Below are positions 37,498-49,405 of a stretch of DNA of 64,000 bases, piece by piece. The DNA is from Nannobrachium achirus (Eukaryota > Chordata > Actinopteri > Myctophiformes > Myctophidae). Positions within the stretch are counted from its first letter, which is position 1, and each line of letters starts with the position of its first letter. Location of the stretch: positions 1,843,079 to 1,907,078 of the forward strand of contig OY997642.1 in the NCBI GenBank assembly GCA_963921795.1, in the 5' to 3' direction. The notes beneath the pieces are model-generated. The model was not told the origin of the DNA, made no database searches, and saw only the letters and a list, made by a program, of their open reading frames with translations. Made by a program: the position numbers and the translations under genes.

Positions 37498-37710
37498 CTA
37501 AAGGAAGCAACAAGCACAGTAAACAGACAGTTCACTTGTTCTTCAGACAGACTCCACCTACAGTAAGCCCATAGCACTTACCCTAGCACTCGCCCACCCT
37601 CAATGACCATACATGAAAGATAGATAGCATTCTTAGGTTTTGTCAAAGTTTTGTGCTGATTAGGTGTTTGGTCTAACTAGATTATCATCACTGAGGATAC
37701 GTCCCAGGTG

Positions 37711-38292
37711 CATCAATGCGATGTTTATAGTGACTCATAGGAATAGACTACGTGACAACCAGGAATAGTCTGGTGACCACCGGAGAGACGGGTGACAGCC
37801 GGAATGTAGACGGTACCCAGGAGCAGGTTGGGTTAGCGCCCCAGCCTGTGTCTTCCATGAGGAAGAAGCCCAACAAACCCACGGTTAAGCCTTCAAGCCA
37901 CAAACGGAGCCTGCAACACCGCCGTTGGGTGAAGTGGCTCAAAAATCCACCACTCCTGAGTGAAATGTCTGGGGCTGAAGTCTGGTGCAACGCACAGGTC
38001 CTGGACCTGGTGAGAGCAGGAGTGCATGGACCTGGTGAGACGTAGGAGGGGCCCGGACAGGAGTAAATCCACAGAGCCTAGTCCTTCCAAGCGCCAGATT
38101 TCCTTTCCTAGTCTTGGCAGAGTAGTTCTGGAGTGGTGGAGTGATGGTCCTGTCTTTCCCTAATGGGACTGATCGTGGGTAGCTACTGGGACGTAAGTCG
38201 GGACTTGATCAACCCCGGCTGGGTCACAAAGGGGAGGGGTATGATGTTGCAAGACCCGAAACCCAGATGAGCTTGGGCTGGATCACTGAGGA
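37711..38292 (+). mobile_element. 582-bp insertion with a perfect 20-bp target duplication
   Basis: CTGAGGATACGTCCCAGGTG occurs at 37691-37710 and again at 38293-38312. The insert has a short ORF (about 98 codons) with a basic stretch SSHKRSLQHRRWVKWLKN, and its end (GCAAGACCCGAAACCCAGAT) recalls 3' ends of fish R2/HERO or NeSL-type LINEs. Likely target-primed retroposition; family uncertain. Confidence 0.6.
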
Positions 38293-38431
38293 CTGAGGAT
38301 ACGTCCCAGGTGTTTTTTCGTTATGGCACAACTGTGTTAGCATTACTACCACAAACAGCTGGTTTAACTAACAATGACTGTTCAGTGTTCACATACTGAC
38401 CTACAGGTAATAACATTGACCGGTTAATAAT

Positions 38432-38623
38432 TGAACGGGCGTCAGTGTTTCAGGAGGAAGAGTGGTCACTTGGGAAACGGGACGTTCCAAGTTCGATCCC
38501 CAGGTCCCCCTGTGTCTCTGAGCAAAGCAAATGCTCCTGATGAGCAGGTTGGTGCCTGGCAGCATTTCCTCTGCCATCGGTGGGTGAATGTGTGCTGTGA
38601 ATTAGGGATGGCACTGAAGATAT
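38432..38623 (+). mobile_element. Degraded SINE upstream of the GGGTA array
   Basis: GTTTCAGGAGGAAGAGTGGT, GTTCGATCCCCAGG and CTCCTGATGAGCAGG match the SINE family at 34381 and 56708 in order but with gaps. Confidence 0.6.
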
Positions 38624-39895
38624 ATAGGGTAGGGTAGAGTAGGGTAGGGTAGGGTAGAGTAGGGTAGGGTAGGGTAGGGTAGGGTAGGGTAGAGTAGGGT
38701 AGGGTAGGGTAGAGTAGGGTAGGGTAGGGTAGGGTAGGGTAGAGTAGGGTAGGGTAGGGTAGGGTAGGGTAGGGTAGAGTAGGGTAGGGTAGGGTAGGGT
38801 AGAGTAGGGTAGGGTAGGGTAGGGTAGAGTAGGGTACGGTAGGGTAGGGTAGGGTAGGGTAGGGTAGGGTAGAGTAGGGTAGGGTAGGGTAGGGTAGGGT
38901 AGGGTAGAGTAGGGTACGGTAGGGTAGGGTAGGGTAGGGTAGGGTAGGGTAGAGTAGGGTAGGGTAGGGTAGGGTAGGGTAGGGTAGGGTAGGTTAGGGT
39001 AGAGTAGGGTAGAGTAGGGTAGGGTAGGGTAGGGTAGGGTAGGGTAGGGTAGGGTAGGTTAGGGTAGAGTAGGGTAGGGTAGGGTAGGGTAGGGTAGGGT
39101 AGGGTAGGGTAGGGTAGGGTAGGGTAGGGTAGGTTAGGGTAGAGTAGGGTAGGGTACGGTACGGTAGGGTAGGGTAGGGTAGGGTAGGGTAGAGTAGGGT
39201 AGAGTAGGGTACGGTAGGGTAGGGTAGGGTAGGGTAGGGTAGGGTAGGTTAGGGTAGAGTAGGGTAGGGTAGGGTAGGGTAGGGTAGGGTAGGGTAGAGT
39301 AGGGTAGAGTAGGGTACGGTAGGGTAGGGTAGGGTAGGGTACGGTAGGGTAGGGTACGGTAGGGTAGGGTAGGGTAGAGTAGGGTAGGGTAGAGTAGGGT
39401 AGGGTAGGGTACGGTAGGGTAGGGTAGGGTAGGGTAGGGTACGGTAGGGTAGGGTAGGGTAGGGTAGGGTAGGGTAGGGTAGAGTAGGGTAGAGTAGGGT
39501 AGGGTAGGGTAGGTTAGGGTAGGGTAGGGTACGGTAGGGTAGGGTAGGGTAGAGTAGGGTAGGGTAGAGTAGGGTAGGGTAGGGTAGGGTAGAGTAGGGT
39601 ACGGTAGGGTAGGGTAGGGTAGGGTAGGGTAGAGTAGGGTAGAGTAGGGTACGGTAGGGTAGGGTAGGGTAGGGTAGAGTAGGGTAGAGTAGGGTACGGT
39701 AGGGTAGAGTAGGGTAGGGTAGAGTAGGGTAGGGTAGGGTAGGGTACGGTAGGGTAGGGTAGAGTAGGGTAGGGTAGGGTAGGGTAGGGTAGGGTAGGGT
39801 AGGGTAGAGTAGGGTAGAGTAGGGTACGGTAGGGTAGGGTAGGGTAGGGTAGGGTAGGGTAGGTTAGGGTAGAGTAGAGTAGGGTAGAGTAGGGT
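38624..39895. repeat. GGGTA pentanucleotide array, 1.27 kb
   Basis: About 250 units of TAGGG with interspersed variants TAGAG, TACGG and TAGGT. Variants recur in blocks (for example the string with TACGG near 38836 and 38916), pointing to local block duplication. The plus strand could form G-quadruplexes. It starts in the tail of a degraded SINE and ends about 45 nt from E4. Confidence 0.97.
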
Positions 39896-39939
39896 GCTGT
39901 AGGGGTAGGTATTACCTAAAGGTAGGGTTTGATACTGAC

Positions 39940-40034
39940 CTTTCCAATCACCATGACGTCATCCTTCCCGTGCCAGTCTGGTTCGTAGACTTCATGTAGA
40001 GACTCAGTCAGGTTGATGGAGGCCTGCTGCATTC
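39940..40034 (-). CDS. amph: amph E4: BAR domain (ESLHEVYEPDW)
   Basis: Ninety-five nt complete the split glycine codon and add GMQQASINLTESLHEVYEPD, then WHGKDDVMVIGK. The LHEVYEPDW segment is a hallmark of amphiphysin/BIN1 BAR domains. Donor AAG|gtcagt, acceptor tatggtag. About 45 nt into the following intron the sequence becomes a 1.27-kb GGGTA array (CCCTA in the transcript). Confidence 0.95.
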
Positions 40035-40448
40035 CTACCATACAAACACAACACACTCACTTACTATCAGAGCTGGAGGCAACGCGTTGCAAAGTAACCC
40101 GTGACCTACTGAATACTGTGGAATGATTACGCAAATCACCACAGACTGCAAGGCATCGGTGATCGGTCACCGATTTTCGTGTAACACCCGGGAGTCAGGC
40201 AATAGGTGTAAACAGAGGAAGCGTGACGAATTATATACTTCTTTTACTTGTTCAACAACAGAGCATATGAGCCTGATTATGTCATAGAAACGGTACGCTA
40301 AATATTTAAACTTTCCAATTAAGATACAGTATTATGTATTATTTTACACGTTTCCATTATACTGTAGGACAGATTGAAAATAACTTTTACACTTTTATAG
40401 TTGAACCACTTAAACCTCCTCAGTATCCCTCTTAGTCGGGAACATAAA

Positions 40449-40518
40449 AAATGGCTGATCGACAAGCTCACAACGCACCATGTTGTAACGCATTGTGAGC
40501 TTGCAGATCTGCTATTTT
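40449..40518. repeat. Hairpin element (AGCAGATCTACAAGC family)
   Basis: ATGGCTGATCGACAAGCTCA and TGTGAGCTTGCAGATCTGCT frame ACGCACCATGTTGTAACGCA. Intron 3. Confidence 0.82.
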
Positions 40519-40571
40519 TAGGAGGAGATGCACGTTGAGCTGCATCCAAGACATTCACTGCCATTTGGCTG

Positions 40572-40810
40572 CTAGGGGCCGTGGTCATTTATTGTATTTA
40601 TTCTCTGCTAGGGGCTGTGGTCATTTATTTTATTTATTCTCTGCTAGGGGCCGTGGTCATTTATTTTATTTATTCTCTGCTAGGGGCCGTGGTCATTTAT
40701 TTTATTTATTCTCTGCTAGGGGCCGTGGTCATTTATTTTATTTATTCTCTGCTAGGGGCCGTGGTCATTTATTTTATTTATTCTCTGCTAGGGGCCGTGG
40801 TCATTTATGT
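40572..40810. repeat. 36-bp minisatellite in intron 3
   Basis: Seven units of TCTGCTAGGGGCCGTGGTCA followed by TTTATTTTATTTAT. Nearly identical units, so recently amplified. Open reading frames across it are only a result of the unit length being a multiple of three. Confidence 0.93.
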
Positions 40811-41159
40811 TTTAGTGGTGATAGATTTATGGAACCTGAGGCCTGACTAATTAGCATACATTTTTGAATGAGTCATCGTGGGAAAAGGTCAGTTTTCAAG
40901 GCTGACCCTAAAAAAAAAGAAAAAAAATAAGAATTTGGTCAAATAGGAATGAGCTAACTGTTGAATAGCGTAAATAAATTAATTGAATCCCTAGGACCCG
41001 AATGGAAACAAGAACACAAGCACTTTGTATTGGTGTGTTCCCTTTGGACTAAGTGTATTGACTTTGGTCGCACTGATTTACATTTCTGTCTCATTCAATC
41101 AATTAAAATTTCCTGGCGCAATGAATGATGTATTACGGTACATTTGGCACCATGTGCAT

Positions 41160-41200
<41 letters not shown>

Positions 41201-41229
41201 CGTGCGTGCATGTGTGTGTGTAGGCCTAC

Positions 41230-41284
41230 CTTTAATAGCAGCCATGTAGGCCTTCATCTCTCTCTGTAGTCTGGATCCTTCTGA
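41230..41284 (-). CDS. amph: amph E3: BAR domain
   Basis: Encodes SEGSRLQREMKAYMAAIK plus the first base of the next codon (55 nt, leaves in phase 1). Human AMPH has AEGTRLQRELRGYLAAIK here. The acceptor is gtttcctcag|TCA; the alternative AG four bases further would break the frame. The donor gtaggc is followed within a few bases by a long (CA)n tract on the coding strand. Confidence 0.93.
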
Positions 41285-41404
41285 CTGAGGAAACAATCAT
41301 GTATAAAATGATATACAGTAGGCTATACTGTGTAATTATATACAGTACATACACACACATATACAAACATACAGTAGGCCTACATATACACAGTCTGTTA
41401 GTCT

Positions 41405-41640
41405 TCTAGTGTTGATCTGTTCCATGTGCCTACAATGACATGTAAAACATACGGTGAAGCAGCTTTCTGCTTTTACGGGCCGACAGCTTGGAATAAGCTC
41501 CCACTACACCTAAGACAGGCAGCCTCTGTGGATAGCTTTAAAGCACAGCTCCAGACCTATAACTTTACTCTTGCTTTTAGTTGATTGTGGTGGACATAAA
41601 AAAAATTGTGGACAATAATATTACCAGAAACTCATAAAGA
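41405..41640 (+). mobile_element. LINE 3' fragment (CR1/L2/Rex1-like)
   Basis: TTTTACGGGCCGACAGCTTG and GGAATAAGCTCCCACTACAC encode the AWNKLPLHLRQAAS-type C-terminus of these LINEs. Short and degraded. Confidence 0.65.
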
Positions 41641-41736
41641 GATAACCCTGGAAGACCGTAACAGGTGTGTAACTCTGAGAGAGTATCAGTTAACGTTTTA
41701 GAACCACTAGTACTAGTGGACTCATTATGTGTCATA

Positions 41737-42450
41737 CATAGGGGCCTTTTCCACCGGCAAATAACCTATGTGATGAACCAGAGGTGTGCTTTTCCACCGA
41801 GAACCGGAGTTGGTTCCGAACCGTAAAAGTTGGTTCGGAACGGGAACCACAAAATCCTTGGTTTTTCCAGTGAACCACCATCTGTACTGGGGGACAATGG
41901 CTCTGGTTCAATCTGGTGGAAACGCAAGTCGGTTTGCAAGAACGAACCAAGGTTCCAAGAAAGTTGAGCTGGGCAATATATCGAAACATTTTCGATATCG
42001 AGGTATCAACATATCGTATACATATCGATAAAGACAGCTTGAAATGAGGTATTGGTGAATGTTTCAAATTAATTAACAGACACACTATGCATGCACGTAG
42101 CACATGCAAAAATAGCAGTCCATCTGTAACCAGGTGTGGTTACTTCAATAAAACCATTGTTGGAAAATGGAAATAAGGCATTTAATGTCTTTATTCTATG
42201 TGTACTGTGCAGTGTGCATGCATGGATATGATATTCATTTAATGTCTTTATTCTATGTGTACTGTACAGTGTGCATGCATGGATATGATATTCATTATCT
42301 GGGTTAGGCAGGCAGTGGATCTAAAGCAGAAAAACATTAAAAACAATATAATGCATAATATCGTGAGTAATTGATATTGATATTCAACAACGTTATCGAA
42401 TATCTACGTTTTTCCTAATATCACCCAGCCTTAATGTAAATCATATTTAT
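41737..42450. other. Intron 2 repeats
   Basis: A MITE-like segment at about 41737-41965 (GGGGCCTTTTCCACCGGCAA, many GGTTC/GAACC inversions) and a duplicated 62-bp unit at 42170-42300 (TTTAATGTCTTTATTCTATG). Confidence 0.55.
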
Positions 42451-42467
42451 ATGAAAGGTTTTCTTAC

Positions 42468-42548
42468 CTCCTGCCTCTTAAAGTTGACGACAACCTGTTC
42501 AAACTGCTCATCTTTGGTCTCGTCAGCCTTGCCCAGCTTCTGCAACAC
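42468..42548 (-). CDS. amph: amph E2: start of BAR domain
   Basis: Encodes 27 codons starting VLQKLGKADETKDEQFEQ and ending NFKRQE, almost the same as human AMPH exon 2. Acceptor is ttctgtgtccag, donor GAG|gtaaga, phase 0 on both sides. This is BAR helix 1, part of the dimer interface that makes the crescent. The preceding exon should encode the amphipathic N-terminus; no such sequence is visible between here and 64000, so intron 1 is at least 21 kb in this window. Confidence 0.95.
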
Positions 42549-43029
42549 CTGGACACAGAAATACACACATACATATTCAATAAACTTAAATAAATACCCA
42601 TGAACACGTAAAGCTCCTATGACATGACAGTAAGTCACGTGATCTCTCTGAATACTCTTTGAAAGGCCTGCAACGTTGTGTTCTGCATGTACTGTATGTA
42701 CGTCTCCTCCTCCAGCTGTATGTACGACATCTCAATAAATAAGCACAAACAAACATATTCACATGAACAATGTTGATGCAACAAAGAGATTCTGTGTGGA
42801 AATATAATTTTTATATACACAGATTTATATATAAAAGACATTTTCATGTAGATTCACATCCTCGTTTAGTGCGAGGAAGTTGCTGCGGACTGCGGGCGAG
42901 AATGTACAGTAAGTGCAGTCATGCGACGATGCGACGCGCTGTGAGCTTGTAGATCTGCTATTTTCAAATAGCCAAGGTATCAAATAGGGCTAAAGTTCTT
43001 TACAGACTGAACTTTTACTATCCACTAGT

Positions 43030-43245
43030 GGACTTGGATGGATGGATGGATGGATGGATGGATGGATGGATGGATGGATGCATGGATGGATGGATGGATG
43101 GATGGATGGATGGATGGATGGATGCATGGATGGATGGATGGATGGATGGATGGATGATGGATGGATGGATGGATGGATGGATGGATGATGGATGGATGGA
43201 TGGATGGATGGATGGATGGATGGATGGATGGATGGATGGATGGAT
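43030..43245. repeat. (GGAT)n tetranucleotide array
   Basis: About 50 units with rare CATG and ATGATGG interruptions. The long Met/Asp/Gly/Trp ORF is only repeat translation. Confidence 0.95.
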
Positions 43246-43349
43246 AGTGGAGAGAACAGTAGAACTAAAAGGAAACCCTTTTCATGTTTGGTTGCGCTCC
43301 ACTCTGGAAATACCAGAAATACAAGCTCAGTGAGCTTGTAGATCTGCTA

Positions 43350-44250
43350 TTCTCAGCATGCAAAACCAAGTGTGAAATTGTCCATTTCGACGCCATCAAA
43401 ACACCGCCAAAATGCATTTGCTCACATTTAGTCGACTAAAACTAAGAGTAAAACTGCAGCATTTCAGATGACTAAAATATGACTAAAACTAGATGAAAAC
43501 ATGCTGTCCAAATGATCAGTGATGGTCAGTAGCATAATTTGTATAGGGTTGATGGGTTTTATAAACCCAAGGGCCCCCCCTACTGGCGACAGTGGCAAGG
43601 GATGTTATTTTCTAATTAGAAATACTCCTTCCTACGAAACAGTGTGGGCTCACATGTAACACCATGTATGGGCACAAAGATCTACATTTAGGCTTGTTGG
43701 CACCTCAATTGCAAGTATGGTTGCCAACGTGACTATATTCTGCAGCGTGCTAACTGTCATGTGAAGCTCAACCAATACCCCAGCTAACACCACTCCCACA
43801 TGTTTTTCCGCAACTCAATTGCACCTCATTGGCTAAGGGCCCTGCCTTTGTACTGTCTGCGACGGAACTCTGTAAATGAAGATAACATAGTGTTCTCGCC
43901 TTTCAGGCGAGCCCACAATTAAGAAACAAAAATATAAATTCACAGGCTATTATATGTATTTATTTAGTCATTTCCATTAGGGGTCTCTAATCTCCTAATC
44001 TATGGGCCCCCTCACAGCAGTACAGGGCCCTTTTGATCTGAAAACCCATGCAGAATAAGGTCTAATTTCGCCCCTGGTGATGGTTGTTGATAGAATCCAT
44101 TGTTTTAATGTTTACACCCTCACACACGTCATGGTTCATCCATCCATCCATCCATCCATCCATCCATCCATCCATCCAGACAGACAGACAGAGACCATCT
44201 GGCCTGTTGTCAGGAAGCTACAATCCTCTTACTGCAGGACTCTAACCTTT
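43350..44250. other. Intron 1 sequence without recognised genes
   Basis: Unique-looking AT-rich DNA with (CATC)n and (CAGA)n at 44135-44190. Confidence 0.5.
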
Positions 44251-44366
<116 letters not shown>

Positions 44367-44390
44367 ATGGCATACAGTACTATACATTGG

Positions 44391-44510
44391 GGCGGCAGTG
44401 GCTCAGGAGGTAGAGTGGCCGGATGTGAACCACAAGGTTCCCAGTTCGATCCCGGGCTCCCCCAGAGTTAGTGTGGAAGAGTCCTTGAGCAAGACTCTGA
44501 ACCCCTAGTT
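44391..44510 (+). mobile_element. tRNA-derived SINE, interrupted by a hAT element
   Basis: GGCGGCAGTGGCTCAGGAGG, CAGTTCGATCCCGGGC and TTGAGCAAGACTCTGAACCC. The SINE breaks off at the hAT insertion point at 44510. Confidence 0.85.
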
Positions 44511-44958
44511 CAGGGGTCAGCAACCCGCGGCTCTAGAGCCGCATGCGGCTCTTTAGCACCGGCCCTAGTGGCTCCCTGGAGCTTTTTAAAAAATTTATGA
44601 AAATGGAAAAAGATAGGGGAAAAAAAATATTTTTTGTTTTAACGATTTTTTTTATTGTCACCTTCGGGCAGAAACCATCTCCAAGTTTCAAATTTGAATG
44701 TTTTTTTTTTCTTTTTCTTTCGCAAAGTAAAGCTCTGCTTCATCATACAAGACTGATGCACAAAAGTAGTGAAAACAGCAGATCTACAAGCACACAACGC
44801 CTCGCGGTGCGAGGCGTTGTGTGCTTGTAGATCGGCTGTTTTCACTGTTTTCACTGTTTTCATAAGGCTTTTATAATTTTTTGCGGCTCCAGACAGATTT
44901 GTTTTGGGTTTTTTTGGTCCAATATGGCTCTTTCAACATTTTGGGTTGCCGACCCCTG
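44511..44958. mobile_element. hAT-like nonautonomous element with a central hairpin
   Basis: Ends CAGGGGTCAGCAACCC and GGGTTGCCGACCCCTG, flanked by a perfect 8-bp duplication CCCTAGTT (44503-44510 and 44959-44966). Its middle (44640-44850) contains the AGCAGATCTACAAGC hairpin and matches the core of the elements at 46322 and 48484. Confidence 0.92.
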
Positions 44959-44972
44959 CCCTAGTTGAATGA

Positions 44973-45353
44973 ATTACAACACCAAAGGCAGATCCACAGA
45001 TCACGTCCAACCCTGATGTGTCTCAAAACAAAGGGTTACATTTGTTCTCCTGCTAGTATGCTGCTAAAATGTGGAACTGATGTCAAAGCCTATCCTTACC
45101 TCCCCCTGACTGTACACATTTTTTACGACTTATAATGATATTGTTTGTATAGTACAGTATTTTATTTGTCTGTCATAAAACAAGCCCATAAGCTTTCCTG
45201 TGGTATCCTTTTAGTTGACCTTGTACCCTTTCTTTGAATAGGGAATACCTTAGTACCACATGTGTTTTTGTGTTACGTTATCCTTTTAGCCTGCATGAAT
45301 GTCTCACTGTACCGTTTAAATTATTGACTGATAAAACATTCAATCATTCAATC

Positions 45354-45400
<47 letters not shown>
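44973..45400 (+). mobile_element. LINE 3' fragment, same family as 49.7 kb
   Basis: Matches the C-terminal coding end (TTACAACACCAAAGGCAGA) and 3' UTR of the long LINE and ends in (CAAT)n. 5' truncated. Confidence 0.88.
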
Positions 45401-45497
45401 GAAATGTGCCAGTTGCGCTGACAGCTCTCTGATGTGACTGACAGGCTGGAGTGCAGTGTCAGAGCAGCAGCCTATTTTGATTGTCTTATGCCTTAAC

Positions 45498-46188
45498 TTA
45501 AAGGAGTAGTTCACCCACAAAATGACTTTTTTTCTATTGATTACTCATGCCATGGAGACTAGAGTTCAATAATATTTTTAGTTTTTTGTTGCATTCCTAA
45601 GTAACCTGACTTTCGCCAGATAGTTGCAGCAGTGCGTAACGCTCTGCGTTACATCTGGGATCTCTCGGCCAGACTCTATGTAAGGGGCGGGCCATTTTTT
45701 GAATTTCTGTAGCAGGTGATTGGATGTGGCCGTTTCTATCACAGTCTGGGAGTGCCAACTCCAACCACTCATATTGGCCTGTCTGCATGACGTTGCAGAC
45801 AGGCAACGTCATGCACTCAGGCAACGTCACTCTATTGGCTCAGAGCCGCTCAGAGCCCGCCCATAGCTGCCGCTGATTGGTCCGGCCCGGGACTTTACGA
45901 GTGTTATCAACGCTGGCGGACCGAGCCCAGATGGTAAAGCAATGCAACGCAATGCTGCCACCATCTGGCGAAAGTCAGGTAAATTCCTAAGACAAAAATT
46001 TGATAACAACAATACATTTTCCCCCATCCGTTTCGAAACGGGTCACCATCCGGAATCAATGGAGGTAAATTTACTATTTTTTGTCTTAGGAATGTGACAA
46101 AAAACAAAAAATATTATTGAACTCTAGTCTCCATGGCATGAGTAATCAATAGAAAAAAAGTCATTTTGGGGGTGAACTACTCCTTTAA
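45498..46188. mobile_element. Palindromic MITE with TTAA ends
   Basis: TTAAAGGAGTAGTTCACCC and its complement with inverted ends of over 100 bp. This is a very common fish element type; TTAA target site as in piggyBac/Kolobok. Interior also partly inverted (CTTTCGCCAGAT / ATCTGGCGAAAG). Confidence 0.9.
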
Positions 46189-46321
46189 AGGCCTGTCCAT
46201 ACTGTCTCCACCACCAAACATTTCCTCAGAGAGTTAAGGCATAAGAGCTGGTACTTCAAAATAGAGCCCTCAGACTTCATCCTGATGGAGGAATGTGTCG
46301 TCTGCCAGGTTTTTACAAAAA

Positions 46322-46900
46322 CAGAAAAAGACGTGCTGGCCATTGGGAAAAGCGGGACAACTCCCGAACGGCCGGTTCATTCCCGGCTGGTCCAGGCCGG
46401 CCATTAGGAAAAAAATACAAATAAAATGTCGGCCTTCGTTCCATTTTGGGGGCTGGGCGGCCAACAAAGTAAATCGTCACTGTCGGGCAGAAACCTTGTA
46501 TCTCCAAGTTTCAAATTTGTAATTTTTTTTTGCAAAGCAAAGCCCTGCTTCATCATACAAGGCCGTCGCACAAAAGTAGTGAAAACAGCAGATCTACAAG
46601 CACACAACGCCTCGCACCGTGAGGCGTTGTGTGCTTGTAGATCGGCTGTTTTCACTAGTTTAAATCATTTTTTAAATGATAAATACAAAACAAACTGGTT
46701 TTGGACATACAAGGTGCCCACCTTACAACAACAAATTATAACTCATGTAATTGGCCCACTGGCTTGTCACTTGTCATGATCTGAAATGACAAATCTTTGA
46801 GTAGCAGCAGTGCTATAGAGAGAGATCTCTCTCTATAGCGCGCAATGAGGGCCTCTGCAACTCTTTTTCTGGGCTGAATCAGGGGCCCAGCACGTCCCTG
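46322..46900. mobile_element. hAT-like element, copy A
   Basis: Right end CAGCACGTCCCTG; left end degraded (GACGTGCTGG). Reverse complement of the copy at 48484-49059. Contains a hairpin at 46577-46656 and a palindrome AGAGAGAGATCTCTCTCT. Confidence 0.82.
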
Positions 46901-48016
46901 ACGTAGCAGATCCAATAAGCTGCAGAACCTCACAGAACCTTGCTCACCCCCAGCACTCACTTATTCTTGTCACCTGTTTTGACTAGTCTTGCGTAGCCAG
47001 ACAACTATTCCACCATCTCTGAATGCTACATAGAGTCTGGAACTACAGCTCCTGAGTAATGGAAGCTGGCATTTCCTTTCACAACAAATATATTTTAAAA
47101 TATCATTTCTGCTAAGCAGCAAGCTAAATGTGCTTAGATGATTTATATTTACTAGCCCTTACCCGTTCAAAGATATGAGCTCCTATATGAGGGATGGAAA
47201 GTAACTTTAACTGGTGCTTGCATGATAATATGTAGGAGCATCAATGTAAGAAATACCCGTTTCGTTTAATGGCTACCCCCCCCACCCACCCACCCGCCTG
47301 CGCACACATCCGCCTGCCTGCACACACACACACACACACACAGAGAGAGCTGGTTAAACATGTTGCCTCATGCTAGATGCAGAATAGATGTGCCTCATGC
47401 TAGATGCAGAATAGATAGTAGATACACCATAAAAATGCTAATATACAGTATATGATTTGTGAAAGTGACAAACGGGCTTCACAGTTATGTTAGGTGTGTT
47501 CATATGCTGATGGTGATGCGATTTCAGATCAATTGCTCCAGCCACTGAGGAGAAACGCTGTTTCAGACAGACAGACAGACAGACAGACACTCACTCACTC
47601 ACTCAGACATTCGCAAAATTATAGTATAGATAGTAGGATAATTGTGTGTGACTGTAAAAACAAAACAGAAGTGTGGAGGAGGCTTCACTTCCGCTTTGTA
47701 GCTTCTCATCCAGAAACTGATGATCAGAACAACAGTCTCCCAGACTGTATAACAGAGTGTGTGTATCTACCTATCCATCCATCCATCCATCCAGTATCCA
47801 TCTTTAACATGTGATCTGTGCTCCTGCAGTGAAACTCAATCCCACAGCCAGCCTATCAACATTTAATGATCTGGCTCAGCCAATCAGCACACAGCAGCGC
47901 TAGTTAGCAGCGTAGCACTCCCCGCTATGACAACAATGATGTCATCACTGTCTACTAAATTAAAACCTAACCCCAGCCACCCCCCCCCCCCTTACATCCA
48001 TCATTCACCACCAAGA

Positions 48017-48107
<91 letters not shown>

Positions 48108-48483
48108 TGTGCCTGCACAAAGGAATTCAAAATCTTTTCCTGTGTTTCTTAAACTATCTCACCTAGTAGTACAGCTACTGGCAAGGCCCGCCTCTCCACC
48201 TGTCAATCAGGAACCATTGTAAACCCACTAAAACCAAGGAATATCTACAAGGAACAGACAACACCCGGAAGTTGGCACGCCGGGTGGCCACTTTTGGGTG
48301 GCGGAAGTGACGAAGTGCTCATAGACGCTAATGTTAATTTTGGGTGGCCAAAGTGTCATGGCGGCGTCCCATGGAGCCTGAAATGACGAAAATGACGTTG
48401 GTGTCCGTTCCTTCTTTGATCTTCCTTGACTAAAACCAGGAGAGCATCTATGGATAGATTAAAGCTAGGCTATGTATCGTCTG
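46901..48483. other. Loop between the two inverted hAT copies
   Basis: Microsatellites ((CACC)n, (GACA)n, (CATC)n, (CA)n) and otherwise unique-looking DNA. No ORF supported. Confidence 0.5.
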
Positions 48484-49059
48484 CAGGGACGTGCTGGGCC
48501 CCTGATTCAGCCCGGTAAAAAGAGTTGGAGAGGCCCTCATTGCGCGCTTTAGAGAGAGAGCTCTCTCTATAGCACTGCTGCTACTCAAAGATTTGCCATT
48601 TCAGATCATGACAAGTGACAAGCCAGTGGGCCAATTACATGAGTTATATTTCGTCGTTGTCGGGTGGAAACCTTGTATGTCCAAAACCGTTTGTTTTGTA
48701 TTTATCATTTAAAAAATTATTTAAACTATAGTGAAAACAGCCGATCTACAAGCACGCAACGACTCGCACCACGAGGCGTTGTGTGCTTTTAGATCTGCTG
48801 TTTTCACTACTTTTGTGCAACAGCCTTGTATGATGAAGCAGGGCTTTGCTTTGCGAAAAAATGTATACATTTTTAACTTGGAGATACAAGGTTTCTGCCC
48901 GACAGTGACGATTTACTTTGTTGGCCGCCCAGCCCCCAAAATGGAACAAAGGCCGACATTTTATTTTTATTTTTTTCCTAATGGCCGGCCTGGACCGGCC
49001 GGGAATGAACCGGCCGTTCGGGAGTTGTCCCGCTTTTCCCAATGGCCAGCACGTCCCTG
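48484..49059. mobile_element. hAT-like element, copy B
   Basis: Ends CAGGGACGTGCTGG and CCAGCACGTCCCTG with 8-bp flanks ATCGTCTG / ATCCTCTG. Hairpin at 48730-48808. Opposite orientation to copy A, so the two make an inverted repeat with a 1.6-kb loop. Confidence 0.88.
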
Positions 49060-49364
49060 ATCCTCTGGTGGAAACCTCTTTCTATCCAAAAAGTGATTCA
49101 AACACAGAAGCATCAAAAGTAGCAGATCTACAAGCTGGAAACACGTCGCCTGTGGATCTGCCCAACAGCAATGATGTGTAGAAAGAAACATCGTTGTAGA
49201 AATATATAACTATATAATATAGTTCTTTTTCAGAAAACTGTTAGGATTTAGAAGATATTTCTTCAATCGGTCTCAGGTCTAAATGAGTTGATAACATGTC
49301 ACCTCTAACTGAAGACACGCCATCAACTTTGCATGCTAAATCAGGCTGTTTAGTGAAAATGTAG

Positions 49365-49405
<41 letters not shown>

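Noticed and set aside
38624-39895. Interstitial telomere
   Set aside because: The vertebrate telomere is TTAGGG; this is TAGGG with variants and lies in an intron.
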